Shown: one piece after another, positions 13,101 through 28,100 of the stretch
Layout of the letters: every line of letters begins with the position of its first letter
Numbering within the stretch: position 1 is the first letter of the stretch
NCBI GenBank assembly: GCA_031213475.1
Contig: JARUPZ010000016.1
Coordinates: 10,370,270 to 10,434,269 of the forward strand
Direction: 5' to 3'
Length of the DNA: 64,000 bases
From: Nereocystis luetkeana
Taxonomy: Eukaryota > Sar > Phaeophyceae > Laminariales > Laminariaceae
The notes under the pieces: generated by a model
What the model was told of the DNA's origin: nothing
Database searches by the model: none
What the model saw: the letters and a program-made list of their open reading frames with translations, nothing else
Made by a program: the position numbers and the translations under genes

Positions 13101-16100
13101 AAGTCCCACACATGCACCATAAATCCCGAGGAACACCAATCCCATGGATCACGAGTCCCAGGGATCACATGTTTCATACCACCATAAAGTCCCGAATACA
13201 AGACAAATCCCATGGATCACATGTCCGACAGAACACATGTTCCATCCAACCGCAAGTCCCGAACAGTCACAACTCCAATGGATCACACTTCACAGGAACC
13301 ACAATTCTCAGGCAATACAACTCCCACGTATCACAATTTCCATGGATCATAAGTCCCATAGAACCAAAGCCCCACGGATCGGATGACAAGCCCCAATAGA
13401 TCGGACCACAAGTCCCAGAGAACCTACAGGAAGCCCCAGGGAAAACAAATCCCAGGATTAAACGTCCCGAGGAACACGTGTTCCGAGGAACACAACTTTT
13501 ATGTGATGCAAACGATGGGGAACTCGCGCTCCATGGGACACGAGTCCCAAGGAACACACGTCCCATGGGTCACGAGTCTCACAGATCACAAGTCCAACGA
13601 GTCACAAGTAGCAGGTGACCCCGGTCCCATAGGAAGTATTGATCATCCTTTCACTCACGTATCGGTTCGGGTGGGCCCCGAGGGAGCTGAAGTGCTGGCT
13701 CAACACCCCCCAGACGTTGGCCCACACGATGCGGCCGCGGCTATCCATGTTGAAGTCTGCCACCTCCACTAGCTTCTGGAGGGAGAAGATCCTTGGCTGT
13801 GACATGTCCCCCAAGATGTCTTTCGACCTGCGAACGGCAGTTTTCCACGGTTTGTTCTTTTATCGCGAGGGGTTATAGCAATACATGCCCGGCAGTAATC
13901 GGAGCCCACCATGGACCCAAAAACCATAACGCCTCCCTCTGCTTGAGACCCATATTTGTTTCTCAATACTCCCGTACTTGTGGCAACGATCTATTCATTG
14001 GCATCTTGATGTTTTTTACCTTCGAGATTTGGGACAGCTTTTTGATACTACAAAAAGTATTTATGTTTCGTTATGTTTTGAAAAATAAATAATATCGTGA
14101 CATATTTTTACCAAGATACACATTCAGATCCATGTTGATACTGTACCATGATCTACTGCTGTGACACGTTTCGATACCTTTAGTTTATTGTTATGTTCGT
14201 AACATTTCTTGGTATATTTCGGCAATATCCTGGTATGACGTATTTTCATAATTTTTGATACCGGTATGTTTTCAATCTGGTGATATATTTTAATCGTGTT
14301 TGTTATTTTCACCTGAACGTAGCCGCGCTGTGGTTCACTTCCTGGCTCGAGACGGCGCACAGCTGCGTCACGAAGTGCTTCACAGCGTCCGTACTGAGGT
14401 TGGAAGAGCCACTGAACACCCGGTCGATCATGGCCGGATCCACCGCCATAGACACCGCCTGAAGTCGACGGGAAACCCCCACAGTAAACGGAAGATTTAC
14501 GAAACGCAATGTTGAACATACGACAGAGGAGGTTCAGAAACAGATACAAGAGGAGGGGAGCGAAAGATGAGAGGAGGGGAGAGGTACATCACGAAATTAC
14601 GACGGCCCACTCCACCTCGTCGACATCTTCTGACCCCACACCACCGCACCCCGTCACACTACGCGGCATACCTCGGCGTTCATCCTCTCGACGTCCCTCG
14701 CGAGCTCCGTCGGGTTGACCCTCCCGAACATCCCCCCGCCTTTGGAAAGCCTCTTTGCGGTGCTCCCGCCTCCTTCCGCGGAGGAACGGCCCTCGCGCCT
14801 GCTCGCAGCGACAGAGTGTATGCTACTGCTGGCGACGCTGCCTCCGCCGTCTTCCGAGGTGAAGAAGTGGTCGTCTGTGTGCAGCCCGCTCGCGAACAGC
14901 TAAAGCAGCGGCAACAAAGAGAGGATCATCGTGAAGTCAAAGCAGTGTCAGAACCAAAAAAGAGAAACAACTAAAGCACGGCAAGGAAACAGGGCAAGGA
15001 AGCAGGGCAAGAATGCAGAGCAAGGGAGCAAAAGCTAGAATGCAGAGCAAGTACGCAAAGCAAGAAAGCGAAGCAGTTTAGCAGATTCAAATGCAGCTGC
15101 AGGGCAAAACAAGGCAGAGAAGAAATAACAGGGCAAAACAGAACCACAGCGAACCAAACCCAAGCAGGGCAAAATAAGCAAAGCACATCAAAGCAAAGCA
15201 TATCAAAGCAAAGATAGACAAAAACCAATGAAACCAAAACACCAAAAGTAGTTTTCACAGCATGGCCAACCACAAAACCAGCCGCAAAAAAAGACTGCCA
15301 CCGACCGACCGATTAACAAAGAAAAAAAAACTTGCCTGCAATCTGGCGAGCTGGCTGATGTGACGCAACACGGACCCCCAAGATTCCGCCAAGAAATTTC
15401 CATCCTCGAGCGCGATGTCCAGGAGCGCCCTGACACAGTCAATGCTCTTAGGACGCATCTCCTTGACCGTGTCGAGCAGGGTAAATTTGGCCAAGCTGTT
15501 CACGAAGGTCTCCCGCGCGATGCCGCCCTCCCCTTCCCCTCCCGACCACCGGGAGCAGAGCCCCCCGAGACGAATGCCGAAGCGGCAGCCCTTAACGCAG
15601 AGAGTGACCATCTCGTTTTCAACGGCGTCCTGCTCCTCGGTGATGCTGTCCACCCTCTCCGTGTGGTCAACGTCCTCGAGCACCTTTTTAGATGTCGTTA
15701 CGATTACAACGAGAGCGCAAGGAACAGCACACGATTCTTATTACATGTGGTTGTGGCATGATTGCAGTGAGAGCGCAAACAACACACGGCTGTTAGCAGT
15801 GTCGCAGATTAATACGTGTCATTATTGCGGTGGAGCGCAAACAACACACGATCGTTAGGGGTGTCGTGATTACAGGGAAGCAGCACATTGATCAACAGGC
15901 GTGTCATGATGGCAGCGAGAGAGCGCAAAACAGCGCATTGGTCAATAGTCGTGTCACGCAGTGGAGCATGAACATCGCACGATCGATTTAGTACGAGGTA
16001 TTAATTGTGCGTTTCGATTCCAAGGAAAGCTGCGAACAGCACGCGATTGTTAGTTGTGTCACGATTGCACGGAGAGCTCAAGCAGCACGCGAAATGTCGG

Positions 16101-19100
16101 TTGTGCCATGATTGCAGCGAGGGCGCAAACAACACACTAGCACGAATCAAACCCTTCACCGACATACACGACACCTTTCGTGTCACTATTTACAGGGCTG
16201 TTCTTGCAACACGGTCGCACATATTGCATTGTATTGCTGATACGACAGTGGGACCAGAGCTTCAAAAACGTTAGCACCTACCAAAACCACGGTAGCCCAT
16301 TTCCTGGGGCTCTACCGACAACCCCCAAAAATGCAGACGAAGACACTCCACGTGGCGATTGGCCTCGAACCGTCACGCGATACAAGGAACGTTGCAATGG
16401 CTCGCAACACACAACCGCACATGGCACATATAAAGCGCACGACACGACTGCCAGCATACGTGACAAAAACGTTCTCAACAGAAGACACGAAGTTCGTCCC
16501 ACATGGCGCATCTTTCATCAAATATGGCAACCAGCACCTATTATATACGTACTTCGCATACATTAGAGATGATATACATCAGTAACACTTAGAGGTACAG
16601 CGGTATCTGCTAGCAAATCACACAAACAAGGTCACATCTACCGGCACCATGTAACACAAAACATGTCTCGGGAAACGAAAAACAGGTACCTGGTACCTGG
16701 TAACAGACGTCAGCGAGATCACACATCGAACATGCCATCAAAATATCACGCACCGAACGAACCAAACAAAACACCAGAGCAACACAAAACCAAACACCTT
16801 TTAAAAAAAACGCCATCAAGCACATCACACACCAAAACAAACAGAAAAAAACATGAAGAAAACAACCACACACCACCCAACAAACAAAAACATGGAAAAA
16901 ACAACCCCACACCACCAAAACACATGAAAAAACATCATTAAATATCATCAGAAATCAAAACAACCACGCCTATTACTGTACGTACGTAAGCCGCTTTCCC
17001 TTCGCTACATAACGCTTCCCGCACTTTTGAGCTCTCACCTGACTAAAGGCACCGAGCATAGGCCACCAAGCGACCTCAAACATGGCCCTCACTACATCCC
17101 TCCTCCCTTCCGATGCCGACTCCGCCCTTAAAGCTACGGCAACGCCAGGGGGAGGGGCTCCCACGAGCGTGTCCCCGCCTTCCGTGGCCGCCTCGGGGGC
17201 GGAAAGGAGAGAAGCAGGGGCTGGCGCTTCCGTGTCCCCGGTCGTCTCGGCTTTACCGACGGCGTTACCGACTGCGTTTGACCCAATTGCGGCCCTTGCT
17301 AGCGCCTGGGCAGAGGGAGGCGGTGCAGCGAACGGGGGTGTTGAAAACATCAGGGCCAGCAGGGAAACAAGAGAAGGAGTAGCAGCAGCATCACCGCTAT
17401 CTACCATGACCATCATCAGTATCGGCAGCAGAAGCAGCCGAATCGTAGCAGCATCAACATCGATACAGTACTGTGGTACTTCCCTTTCGTGTGCTGTATT
17501 GATACAACTCTGTAAATAGAACAATATAATATCAGCCCCAACTATGCTGTAACGCGCATTTAGAAATAGTCAAGTTTCGAAATTTCGCCCGGACAACTTA
17601 AAATAACAAAGGGGCTCAAGAGCAGACCGTCGCCCTTTTCACTTTTGGAGTTACCTGTGCCTTGGCCGCCGAAGCTTGTTTTTTCCTCAGACGGAACAGG
17701 GCCTCCGTGTCCTTGATGATACCCTCGCGCTCCTGCAGAAGCCGGAGGAAGGAGCCAAACAAACCGAACCGAACCGAACCGAACGCGACGAACGGAACAC
17801 AACCGTGCGAACCCAACCGAACGGAACCCAACCGAACGGAACCCAACCGAACGGAACCCAACCGAACGGAACCAAACCGAACCGAACCGAACCGAACCGA
17901 ACCGAACCGAACCGAGCGAACCGAACCGAATAAAACACATCCGATCGAACCGAATCGAACCGAGTCGGATCAAACCGACCCGAACCGGATCGAATCGAAC
18001 CGAGCCGAACCGATCGAACCGAGTCAAGACCAACCGATCGAACCAACCGAACCGGATCAAACCGAATCAAACCATCAAACCGAGCCGAAAATAGAAGGAG
18101 GAAAGGCGAAAACAGTAGACAAAGCGACAGAGAGGAGGTTCTCAGTGATGAAAAGGGAGCGAAGATTGTGACAGACATGATGGCATCACAATGTCATGTA
18201 AAACCGTAGGGGATATCTAGTCGCGGCTCGGTACAGTACGTGCATAAAAGATGAGGATGTCCTGTACCGTTTAAGCGGGCACCTACATACACTTTGCCGA
18301 AAGACTGAGCCACGGTTCAACTGAAGTACCGTACACGCAATGCATCGCAAAATATTACAGTTGGGGCGCCTTGTCAACGTCTGAGCTACGGCCGAAAACA
18401 CGTCATCACCGAAACGAGCACCGTCTTAAACGCCTGAGCTACAAAAGCACAAGCTGCATCACCCAAGCAACCCCATTATTGACGGCCTGAGCTATGCACA
18501 ATGTACCAGCATACCAGCATATGCGGTACATCATCAAGGTTGGCCACCTAGATACAATGCACCAACATGTGGCAGCGGATCGTCCAAAGCAAAGTGCGTG
18601 GTTACCTTGTTGAAGGCCTCCCGTTTCTGCCTGATCGACGGTCCCGCCGTGAAGTACAGCGGGAAGCTAGACGTCGTCGATCCCTGTAGACACGCGAACA
18701 CAGATGGGATGGGACGGAATGGGATGGGAAGGGAAGGGGTGCGATGGGTGCGATGAGATGGGGTGGAATGGGATGCGATGGGATAGGATGGGATATAATG
18801 AAATGGGATGGGATGGGATGATGTGGGATGGGAGGGGCAGGGTGTGATTGGATGCGACGTGGTGGAATGTGGTGGGATGTGATTGGGTGGGATGGGATGG
18901 GATGGGATGGTACAGTATGGGGTCGGGTGTGATAGAGCGTGATGGGGTGGGAGGGACAGTATGTGATTGGATGCAACGTGGTGGAACATGGTGGGATGTG
19001 AATGGGTGGGATGAGATGGAGTGCGGTGTGAGTGGTGATTTCTAGGTGGCGGATCTAACCCTAACCTTAACCCTTAAAGCGGGTGGTCGAAGTTTTTTTT

Positions 19101-22100
19101 TCCACACCCCCAGGCGGAATGGTGAAGATATAGCTCAAGCTCACCACACTTTCAGTAAAAAATACGTGCATCATTTCAACCCGTGACTGCAGTTGCGACA
19201 GCAGATGATTTTTGGTCTTGCAGCTCACGTAGCTACAGTGAAAGCAACTACATAATAAGCACAAAGTCGCTTCAAACACTGGCAGGATTTTGCTTGCACG
19301 AAAGGGAACATCATTTACCGGTACACTCGGGATGTTTCAGTGTGAAAAGTGCCCAAAAAGCGGCAAAACGAAAGGCCGCTTGGATGTTGGGCTTGCGCGA
19401 GCAATCAACCCTCATGAAATCAACGCGACGCGCCGCGACTCGACCGAATTACTATACCGCCGACAACCACGCCATGAAATAAACAGCAGTTACGCCTATC
19501 AACCTTGTTTCCGGCAAGCTCTGCCACGAAAAAAACACACACAGAAATAACAGACGAAGAAACGCTTCGTAATCTAAACAAACACCACGCCACATAAAAA
19601 CAGCGGTTACACCTCTCGACGCCGTCAATCGCAAGCACCGCCACAACAAAACGCGAACACAAGCACACACAAACAACATACGAAGAAACAAAACGTCTAG
19701 CAATCGAACGCAAACCAACGAGGGTACGTAGCGTTACCTGCATCTCTCCCCTCTCGCGAGCGGTATCGTCCTCCTTCAGAGAGATGGGGTTGGCGCGGAT
19801 GTGGTCAAATATTTCGTTGAGGAACGATTCCTCCAGGTTACCCCCTGCGGCGATGCCACGGTTGTTGGCGGCGAAGCCTTCCCGCGTCATCTTCCGCTCC
19901 TCCTGCTCACCGCCCAAGCCGCAACGACCATCGCCAGCGATATTGGTTGAAAAAAAACACCGTCAGCAGCATTGGGTGTCGTTGACATTAGTGTTTATAT
20001 TTTTCATTCGCCATCTTAGAATGTGTAGCGCTTGCTCCGATTGTACCATGCTCATGCCTAGAAACGAAAAACCCAGAATCCAACGGCTTCAGACATCCAT
20101 ACGTAGCGAAAGTGGCTGGCCCTTATCATCGTCGGCGAAATGTGGTAAGTGACCATGTCATTGCTAATGATGTTGGTTGAAGTTGTGTATCGTGAGTAGT
20201 GACGTTCGTTGGCACCGTCCTCGCTATCGTCAGCGACATTTGGTTCTGACGTTGGCAGTGCCATAATCAGCGACACTCGTGGCAATTGTATCTCAGAAAC
20301 ATTCGTCGACATTACTATCGTCAGCGACAATGGTTGGTGTTGGCGACCCATCCTATGGTGGGGGTTTAGGCCGAAAAAAATCTGATTGGTTAAGCTCCTC
20401 AGGTGGACAGTTACCGGTTCGTATCACTGGTTTACCTAAATATTTGTTTCAAGATACCTGGTAGCTATTAATAGCTACCTGGTAGCACATACCTGGTAGG
20501 AATCTACAGCAGGTCGGGTGTGTGGCGAGAACGAACTTACTCGAAGTCATGATTCGGTCGAGATATCGAGGTCATGTGAGGAGCTCAGAAAATAATAAGC
20601 CACCACCCCTGCCGGGGCATTGGTGTGCCATACGCCATCGTCACTGACACTGATCAAACATTGCCATTGTCATGGACATTGGTTGACAAGTGTCATCTTC
20701 AGCAACGTTGACATATTGCTATCGTCAGCGACACTGGTTGGCATTGCCATCGTCAGCGACGTTGGTTGTCATGGCTATCGTGAGCGACATTGAACGGCAC
20801 CGTCACCATCGGCTGCACTGGTTGACATCGCCATTATCAAAACCACAGACCTGCCGAGCACGGACAGCCGGTCGTCGCCATCTTCAAAGACCGGCTCGAA
20901 CACATCATCAACAGAGGCATCCCGCATCAAAATGTCCCCATCCATCAGCACTGACAAAACCCGCACCACGAGTGTCATCACGGTCGGGACCGTCCTTAGC
21001 CCTTTTAGGACCGCAGTCCCGTTATGGGGACAAATTACTTGGAATTTGAGTGGTTTGTCCCCAAAACGGGACTGCGGTTCTAAAATCTATCGGTACCCTA
21101 TTGTTTCGCGTTGTGATTCAGAAAAATCGCGAAAACTCACGTGGAAAGCTGCTGTGGCGGGACCTCTCCCTCTACCCTTCAAGTACTACGAACATAGTAC
21201 TACAAACGTTTTCCCCCCCGTGGGATTCAGTTTAGCTCTAACTTCCTAAGGGAGTTAGCCTTCTAGAACCGCACTGTAAACAAACAAATTCTCAAGTCTA
21301 ATTCCAAGAAATCTGTCCGGTCCCACAATGGGTTAAGGCTGACCTTGATGGCGGGGTTGTGCAGGTCCGTGTTGAGCATGATGATGCTGAAGGCGAGGAT
21401 GAAAGCCGTGTCCGCCGAAGGGAACACCGAGGGGTTCTGCCAGTTCAACGGTAACGTCAGAAATAGCGAAGCCATTGGTACAGGCATAACATGTACCGGG
21501 ACTTTCGAACATTCCAACACCAGCGACAACATCAGCGGCAACACCAGCGGCAACAACAGCAGCAGCAACTGTAGCAGTACAAACAGCAGTACCTGCAGCA
21601 CCAACAGCAGCAACAATACCAGCGGCAACAGCAGCAGCAACAACACCAGTAACAACGGCAGCAGCAACTGCAGCAGTAACTGCAGCAGGAACAGCAGTAC
21701 CACCAACAGCAGTAGCAACAGCGGCAGCACCAACAGCGGCAACAACAGCAACACGGTAAAAACAGCGACAACGAGAGGCAGAAACAAACCAGCGAGGCCT
21801 TCTACGATAGAGGTGCCAGCATACCCTAAATTTCCTGAGGCTCACATGTCCCCCCCAAGGTACAATGCGCAGTTCAACGGGACGAACATGCGAACGAATA
21901 CGACTGATGCTTGGGATGTGTGGGACGCGCACCTTCAATACTTGACGCAGACATCCCCACGAACTGTGGTGGTACTGTACCTCCTTGAATTGCCGTCCGG
22001 TAACGATGCCGTGTTGGCACAGATTAATCCCCCCCCCCCCCAATGTGATACCCTACCGTAGAACGCCTCCGGTAACAAAAACGTCAAAACCAGCGGCAAC

Positions 22101-25100
22101 ACCAGCGGCAACGACAACAACCGCGATGACAGCAACAACCGCGGTAACTACATTACAGCGGCAACACCAACGGCACCCTCCCCCTCCCCGTCACCTGAAG
22201 ACAGAACCTCTCGGAGAACTTCTCCATCATGCGGTCAATCTTCTGCGCCTCCCCCGGCAACCTGAACCCGCTCAGGTAGTGCCGGATGGCATCGTCGAAA
22301 CGCATAACCTTGAAGTCCATCATGTCCACGTACTCGTGCAGGACCTGAGAGGCGACACACAAGTCGCGGCAGACACAGCGGCCAGACATACCAGGACGCC
22401 GTGGTTTGACCCCCGCGACTGATCGCATTCTACACTAAAACTACCATATCAAGGTCAAACGATACCTTTACGCCTTTACAAAGACCGGTCTACCAATAGC
22501 CCTTTTAGGACCGCGCTGTATAGTAACAACATATGCCAGTCTTATTCAAAGCAAATTGGTCCCGAAACGGAAGTGCGATTCTGTCGGGGTTAAATCGTAT
22601 GTTTGTTTATACGGTGGTTGCAGAAACCACCGAAAATGACATCAATTTCAGCAAGCGCGCCGAAAATCCTGCAATCATAGCAATCACAACAATTCCTAAA
22701 CATCGCCTTTTTTCCCGAACATCACAGCATCAAACCGAGCAAGGCAAGGCTAGGCTAGGCAAGGCAAGGCAAGGCAAAGCAAAGCAAGGCGAGGCATGGC
22801 CAGGGAAGGCGAGGCAGGGCAAAACATCGCTTCTGAACCTACCTGAACGCAGAAGCCGTTCTTGTACTGGATCTCCTTGCCCAGGTACTCCCCAATCTGC
22901 ACAGCAACGTTTCACACGCGCCACCCCGAAAGGTACGTACGAAACATGAAAAAATTCGGTCGCTCAACGCGGGATTGTTAACTCCTATAGAACTGCCCCT
23001 ACGTTTAAGGAACGAACTGCTTAGCACTAATGGTTGAATACAGGGTTGCTAACCTTTGGCACGGGTGAAGGGATTAAGTGCGGGAGAATTAAAAGCGGAG
23101 TAACTACATGCGGGGTCATTGACTGCGAACTAAAATTATGCGGGGTAACTAAATGCGGAGTAATACTCTGCGGGGTATTCGACTACGGAATAATATTACA
23201 TTCTGTGGGGGCAAAAGACCTTTCGGCGCATTAGCCTTCCACGGTACTAATTGCGGGGTCATCAAGTACACCAGTTGATAGAAACTTGTGACCGCAACCA
23301 TATATGTATACTACCCTCACAAGCCGCCCTTCACCACCAATCAGCAATCGCTACCGTGCGACAGCCAGTTCAAACCACACGCCACAATATTCCTCTTATC
23401 CTTTTGTCGGGACATATCACACGCCGAGAAGAGGGTGAGGGGGGATGGAGGATGGGCCACGGCGGGTCGTCCACGAGTAAGGCAGATCATCCAACCCTCA
23501 ATGTCGTTCAGCGCGCTACGTGTAATCTGTACCTGGTACTGCTTTTCTCTTTGCTCCATCCTCCATCCATTATATTTGCCCTATTTCTCCAGCGCCCTCT
23601 CTTAAGTAATGTAGGGACTGGTGACCGAGCGGGCATGTCTCCCTCCCTCCCTCCCCATCACGGCGTACTATTTACGGGGGGCCATAGTTAACAGGACCTA
23701 TGATACACATAAAAAACCTATATGTTTAACCATTTTCACTAACAATATTTGGTCCTGTTAACTATGCCCCCCCCCGTAATACGAGATTCCGGTATCTATT
23801 AATAGCACTACTAGCTACCAGGTACGTAGCGACGGACAGGGTGTGTTTGTTGCTGCCGCATGGTAGCATGGTATATACGCGGTACGTTTTTTTAGCTGTA
23901 CTGCACCAGGTACCTGGGTCTTGTCGAGCTTGTCGCAATTCTCAAGGAGGAAGGTCGCCACTGCGCGAGGCTCGTACACCAGCATGCCCTTCTCCACCAG
24001 GTAGGCCACCCCCTGCCAAACCACGCCGCCATGTGAAGATGTGTCGATGTGTCAGGCGTATCGATACAACCGATTTGATCGCTGCTATCAACGTATCAGC
24101 GAGTCTTCGTAATATCAAAGTATCCAGGTATCGACACACCTGGTATTGATCATCGACGTGTCCATGTATCGATGGTACCATCTCATCCACGTTATCGCTG
24201 CTATACATGGGTCATATCAATGCAAACAAGGTATCGATGTAGCGATGAATTAATGTTGTGAGTATCGATGTATCAATGAATCGATGATACCAAATGTATC
24301 GATGTCCAACTATCAAACCTATTGATATATCGATGATATCAATAGTCACTGAGCGCCGCCCCGATGGCACAAATCGAAAATATGGATTCCTTGAACTGAT
24401 GTAACGGTTATGTATCAATACTCAGAGGATTTTCCTCACCTTCGCAGGGGACAGGTTGAACCGCACGAACCCGTTTCCCAGGTCGCCGGCGAGTTTTTTC
24501 TTTCGGTCGTACTCCTGCACCACCGCCACCGGAGACTTCATGTCCATCTCAGCCTGGCCATGACCACAACAACAAATACAACAACGTTAACTGCAACGAA
24601 ACGAAGACGACGACAGCATCAACCACAACAACAACAACACGACCACCCCGACCACCACCACCACCACCGCCCCTACCATGACCACCACCAACACCACCAC
24701 CACCAACACCAACACCAACACCAATAACACCACCTTCACCAACACTACCCACACCATAACCAACACGACCACAAATCTAAAGCAAAAAGGCGTCACCCGC
24801 TCGACAGCCGCCGATCCCACCGTCTCGCCGAGAGAACCATTGCCAGCGCCGTCGGGGGGGGGGGGGGGAGGATAGAGTTTCCTGGGGCACATAAGCCGTC
24901 AAGGAAGCACTGCAACCTGTAAGAAAAAACAAATACCGACCAGATTTACAAGTCTGAAGTACCACTCTGACCCGGAATATAGCCCCCGTTCAATATTCAG
25001 AGCAGAGTTCAAACCGGCACTATATTCCCGCGCAGATCGGTGTACAGCTAAGCTAGCAGGCGGCGTGGCGTCACCTGCTCGCCGGCCGTCGACCCCACGG

Positions 25101-28100
25101 TCTCGCCGAGTGAGCCATTGCTGGCCCCGTGGGAAGAGTTGGGGTTGCCCTGGGGCATCACCGGCGGCTCCCCTCTTCCCTCTCCGCTTGCGCTGATGTC
25201 TCCAGACACTTGTCCGTTCGCGCTCAGGAGCTCGCCGTGCTCGTGCAGGTCCGCGCTGACGTCGCTCCCGACGCACCTTGAGGTGGCGATAGAAGTGGTG
25301 GGAAGGGGGATGGGGGGGGGGGGGGGGGGTACTCATGTCATGCACGGCCGTAGGCGTGTGTGTGACTTTAGACCCTCGCATCCCAACAATACCGATACGG
25401 AGCACGTCGGGTTTCCACCGACTAGGCAATCATTGCTTGCTTGCACCGAGCGTGAAGCGCCGTGAGGTGTTCGGCGAGTCGCTTAAAGGGCGAGCTGCAT
25501 CTTTACAAAGAAAAACTGCGTTATGAGGCGGAATTTGGGAGGGAGAGGGGGTTTCCAGGTTCGAAAACGTTCCCCGACAGGTCGCGATCTAGAGAAGGTA
25601 CAGTAGATAATCTACATCCTAACCTGCCGCTATCACATGATGAGCAGGATCTGTATGCGTACTATTACGGGGCACCATAGTAAATAGGACCAAATATTGT
25701 TAGCAAAAATAGGGAATATACAGACTTTTGTCTGTACCGTAGGTCCTCTTTACTATGGTCCCCCGTATTAATAGTACAGATCAAACCCTTGAAACATGTC
25801 CGAGACCGTGCAAGGTATACAGCTCCCACCCGGCAGGTTGAGGCAGATCATACAGATCATGCAGCTCAGGAATACATACATAGTATCTGCTCTGGATGGT
25901 TTAGATGATGGTGTAGGGGTTGATGGTTCGTCCGAGGTGTGAAAGCATTGACCATGGTAAATGATAGATCGGACTAATGTTTTAGGACAGGTCCGACGCT
26001 CCGATGTCACTGACTGCTGGTTGGCCGACAACACTGATGCCTGAACGATTGCTGGTTTGAATAGTGCCCCAATAAACTGGTTGGTGGTTGGTGATCGCCA
26101 ATATAGATGTGAAAAGTTAAAACATTGAAAGATGAACGGTCGGGTAAACTGCACTACGATTGGTCAGGTACACTGAGTGATGATTGGTTGGACGCACTGC
26201 AATATGATTGGTCGGGTACACTGAATGACGATTGGTCGGACATACCGTGATACGATTGGTCGGGCGCACTGCAATATGATTGGTCGGGTGGAGTGAATGA
26301 TGATTGGTTGGACACCTCTGACTTGGCGCGAACAACGATGGCTGACGGCTGGTCTGTAGTAGCCGGTGCGGGCTGACCTGAGCATGTTCTGGAGGATGCT
26401 GACCAGCCCCTCCAGTCCCTTCTTGCGGAGGTAGCTCTCCTCCCGCACGAGGCTCGGGTTGTTGTTCAGGTCCGCGTTGCTCGTGCCGCGTCCCTTGGAA
26501 ATCTGCCGCCAGAACAAAAAACAAAAACAACAATCAAGTAACCAGTCAACTAACCAACCAACCAGACAACAAACCAACCAAACAGTTAATCAGAGACATA
26601 ACCAGACAAACAAACAAAAACAAACGGAAAACGACCAAACAGAAACAAAAACAAACAAACAAACAAACAAACGGAACGAACAAACAAACGAACGATCAGC
26701 CACCCTCCAATTTTTGGATGTTGCCGTTCCGTCATGATAACCCTATTTATATATACCCTGGTACTTCATTTTTTTTCCCATTCTAATTCCAAGTAACTTG
26801 TTTCCAAAAACGTGTGTGCAGTTCTAGGGAGTTCAATCCTTCAACTACTGCAATAATGTTCTTAGAACTTTCCTCGGTACTGCGTTGTAAGGCTACCTAC
26901 TTTGATAATTGCCATAATAAACGTGGGTGCCGTTCAAGGGAATCAGCCCTTTTACTGCTGCAAGAACGTTCTGAGAATGTTCCGCTGTACTGCGTTATAA
27001 GGCTACCTTCTTGGTAATACGGTGGTTGCGAAGAGTTTGGTTGGAACCAAATTTGGCTGGGTGCCTTTGTGGTGTGTTTCTCATATATAAATGAACCCAA
27101 CCCATGAAACCTTCCTAAGAGTTATAACCCAACCCAAGTACAATTAGGTTACACGTGGCATTTTGTCTACCTGGTACTATATTTGCGACAACCTTAGGAA
27201 GATCCAAAAGTTTTGTGGGTTGGAGTATTTTTTTCAGGGTTTTTCGCGGGTCACGGGGTGTTCAAAATGTCACGGGTCGGGTCAGGTCACGACCCGCGAG
27301 AAACGGGTCACTCGCGGGTCGGGCCAGCATGACCCGCGAGTTGTTTTCTGCTGACCCGCGGGTCGGACCCGCGCATCCGGCTCGTGGATTCGACACGGAA
27401 GATACTTCCCGCTCTCTTACTCAAAGGCTTATCTCGTACCACTACTCACTAATACTCCTTTGTTGGCATCATATTCAAACATCAAAACACCTACAAATCT
27501 ATATACGCATGTCCGCATCCATGCATACCCATTACAGCCAGGCCACATAGTCGTTGCGGGGCACAAAAGTGAATATGGAGCTGTTTCTGAAGTGTCGAAC
27601 CCCGGGCCGAATCGGCGGGTCGAACCCACGGGTCGAGGTAAATGGTCTCGCGGGTCAAGGTGACCCGACCCGCAAGAAACCCGTGTATCACGGGTCAATC
27701 GGAAGGTGGAGAGTCGAGCCGGGTCGGGTCAGAAGGTTTTGCAATCTCACGGGTCAGGTCGGGTCGGGCAGGAGAATTTAAAATCTCACGGGTCGGGTCG
27801 GGTCGGGTCAACAATTTGTTACATCTCGAGGGTAGGGTCGGGTTGGATCAAGTCAACACAATTCATTTTTTTCGCGGGTCGGGTCCCGTGAGGTTTGACC
27901 TGACCCGCGAAAAACCCCAATTTTTTCAAGAAACAGTTCACAAGAAACCCAGCCAAAAAGGCTCCAACCAAATTCTACGCACAAAAAAGCATTCCAAGGG
28001 GTTAGGCCACTTCTTATGCAGTCGGATTTGCAGTCAGTTGGAAATGGTGCTATCGGCACGTTCGCACGAGCTTTTGCCCCGAAAATGTGCGAAACTGCTG

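Noticed and set aside
13602-13814. Acceptor CACAG at 13797 for BIG exon 24
   Set aside because: It would shift phase; the AAG acceptor that starts the exon at 13791 completes the Arg codon split by the previous donor.
18360-18500. tRNA genes suggested by repeated TAGCTCAG on the minus strand
   Set aside because: No B-box, anticodon stem or acceptor pairing is present at any of the three sites.
21345-22061. 238-codon Ser/Asn-rich plus-strand frame
   Set aside because: It consists of CAG/AAC trinucleotide repeats in a BIG intron and overlaps exon 16 antisense.
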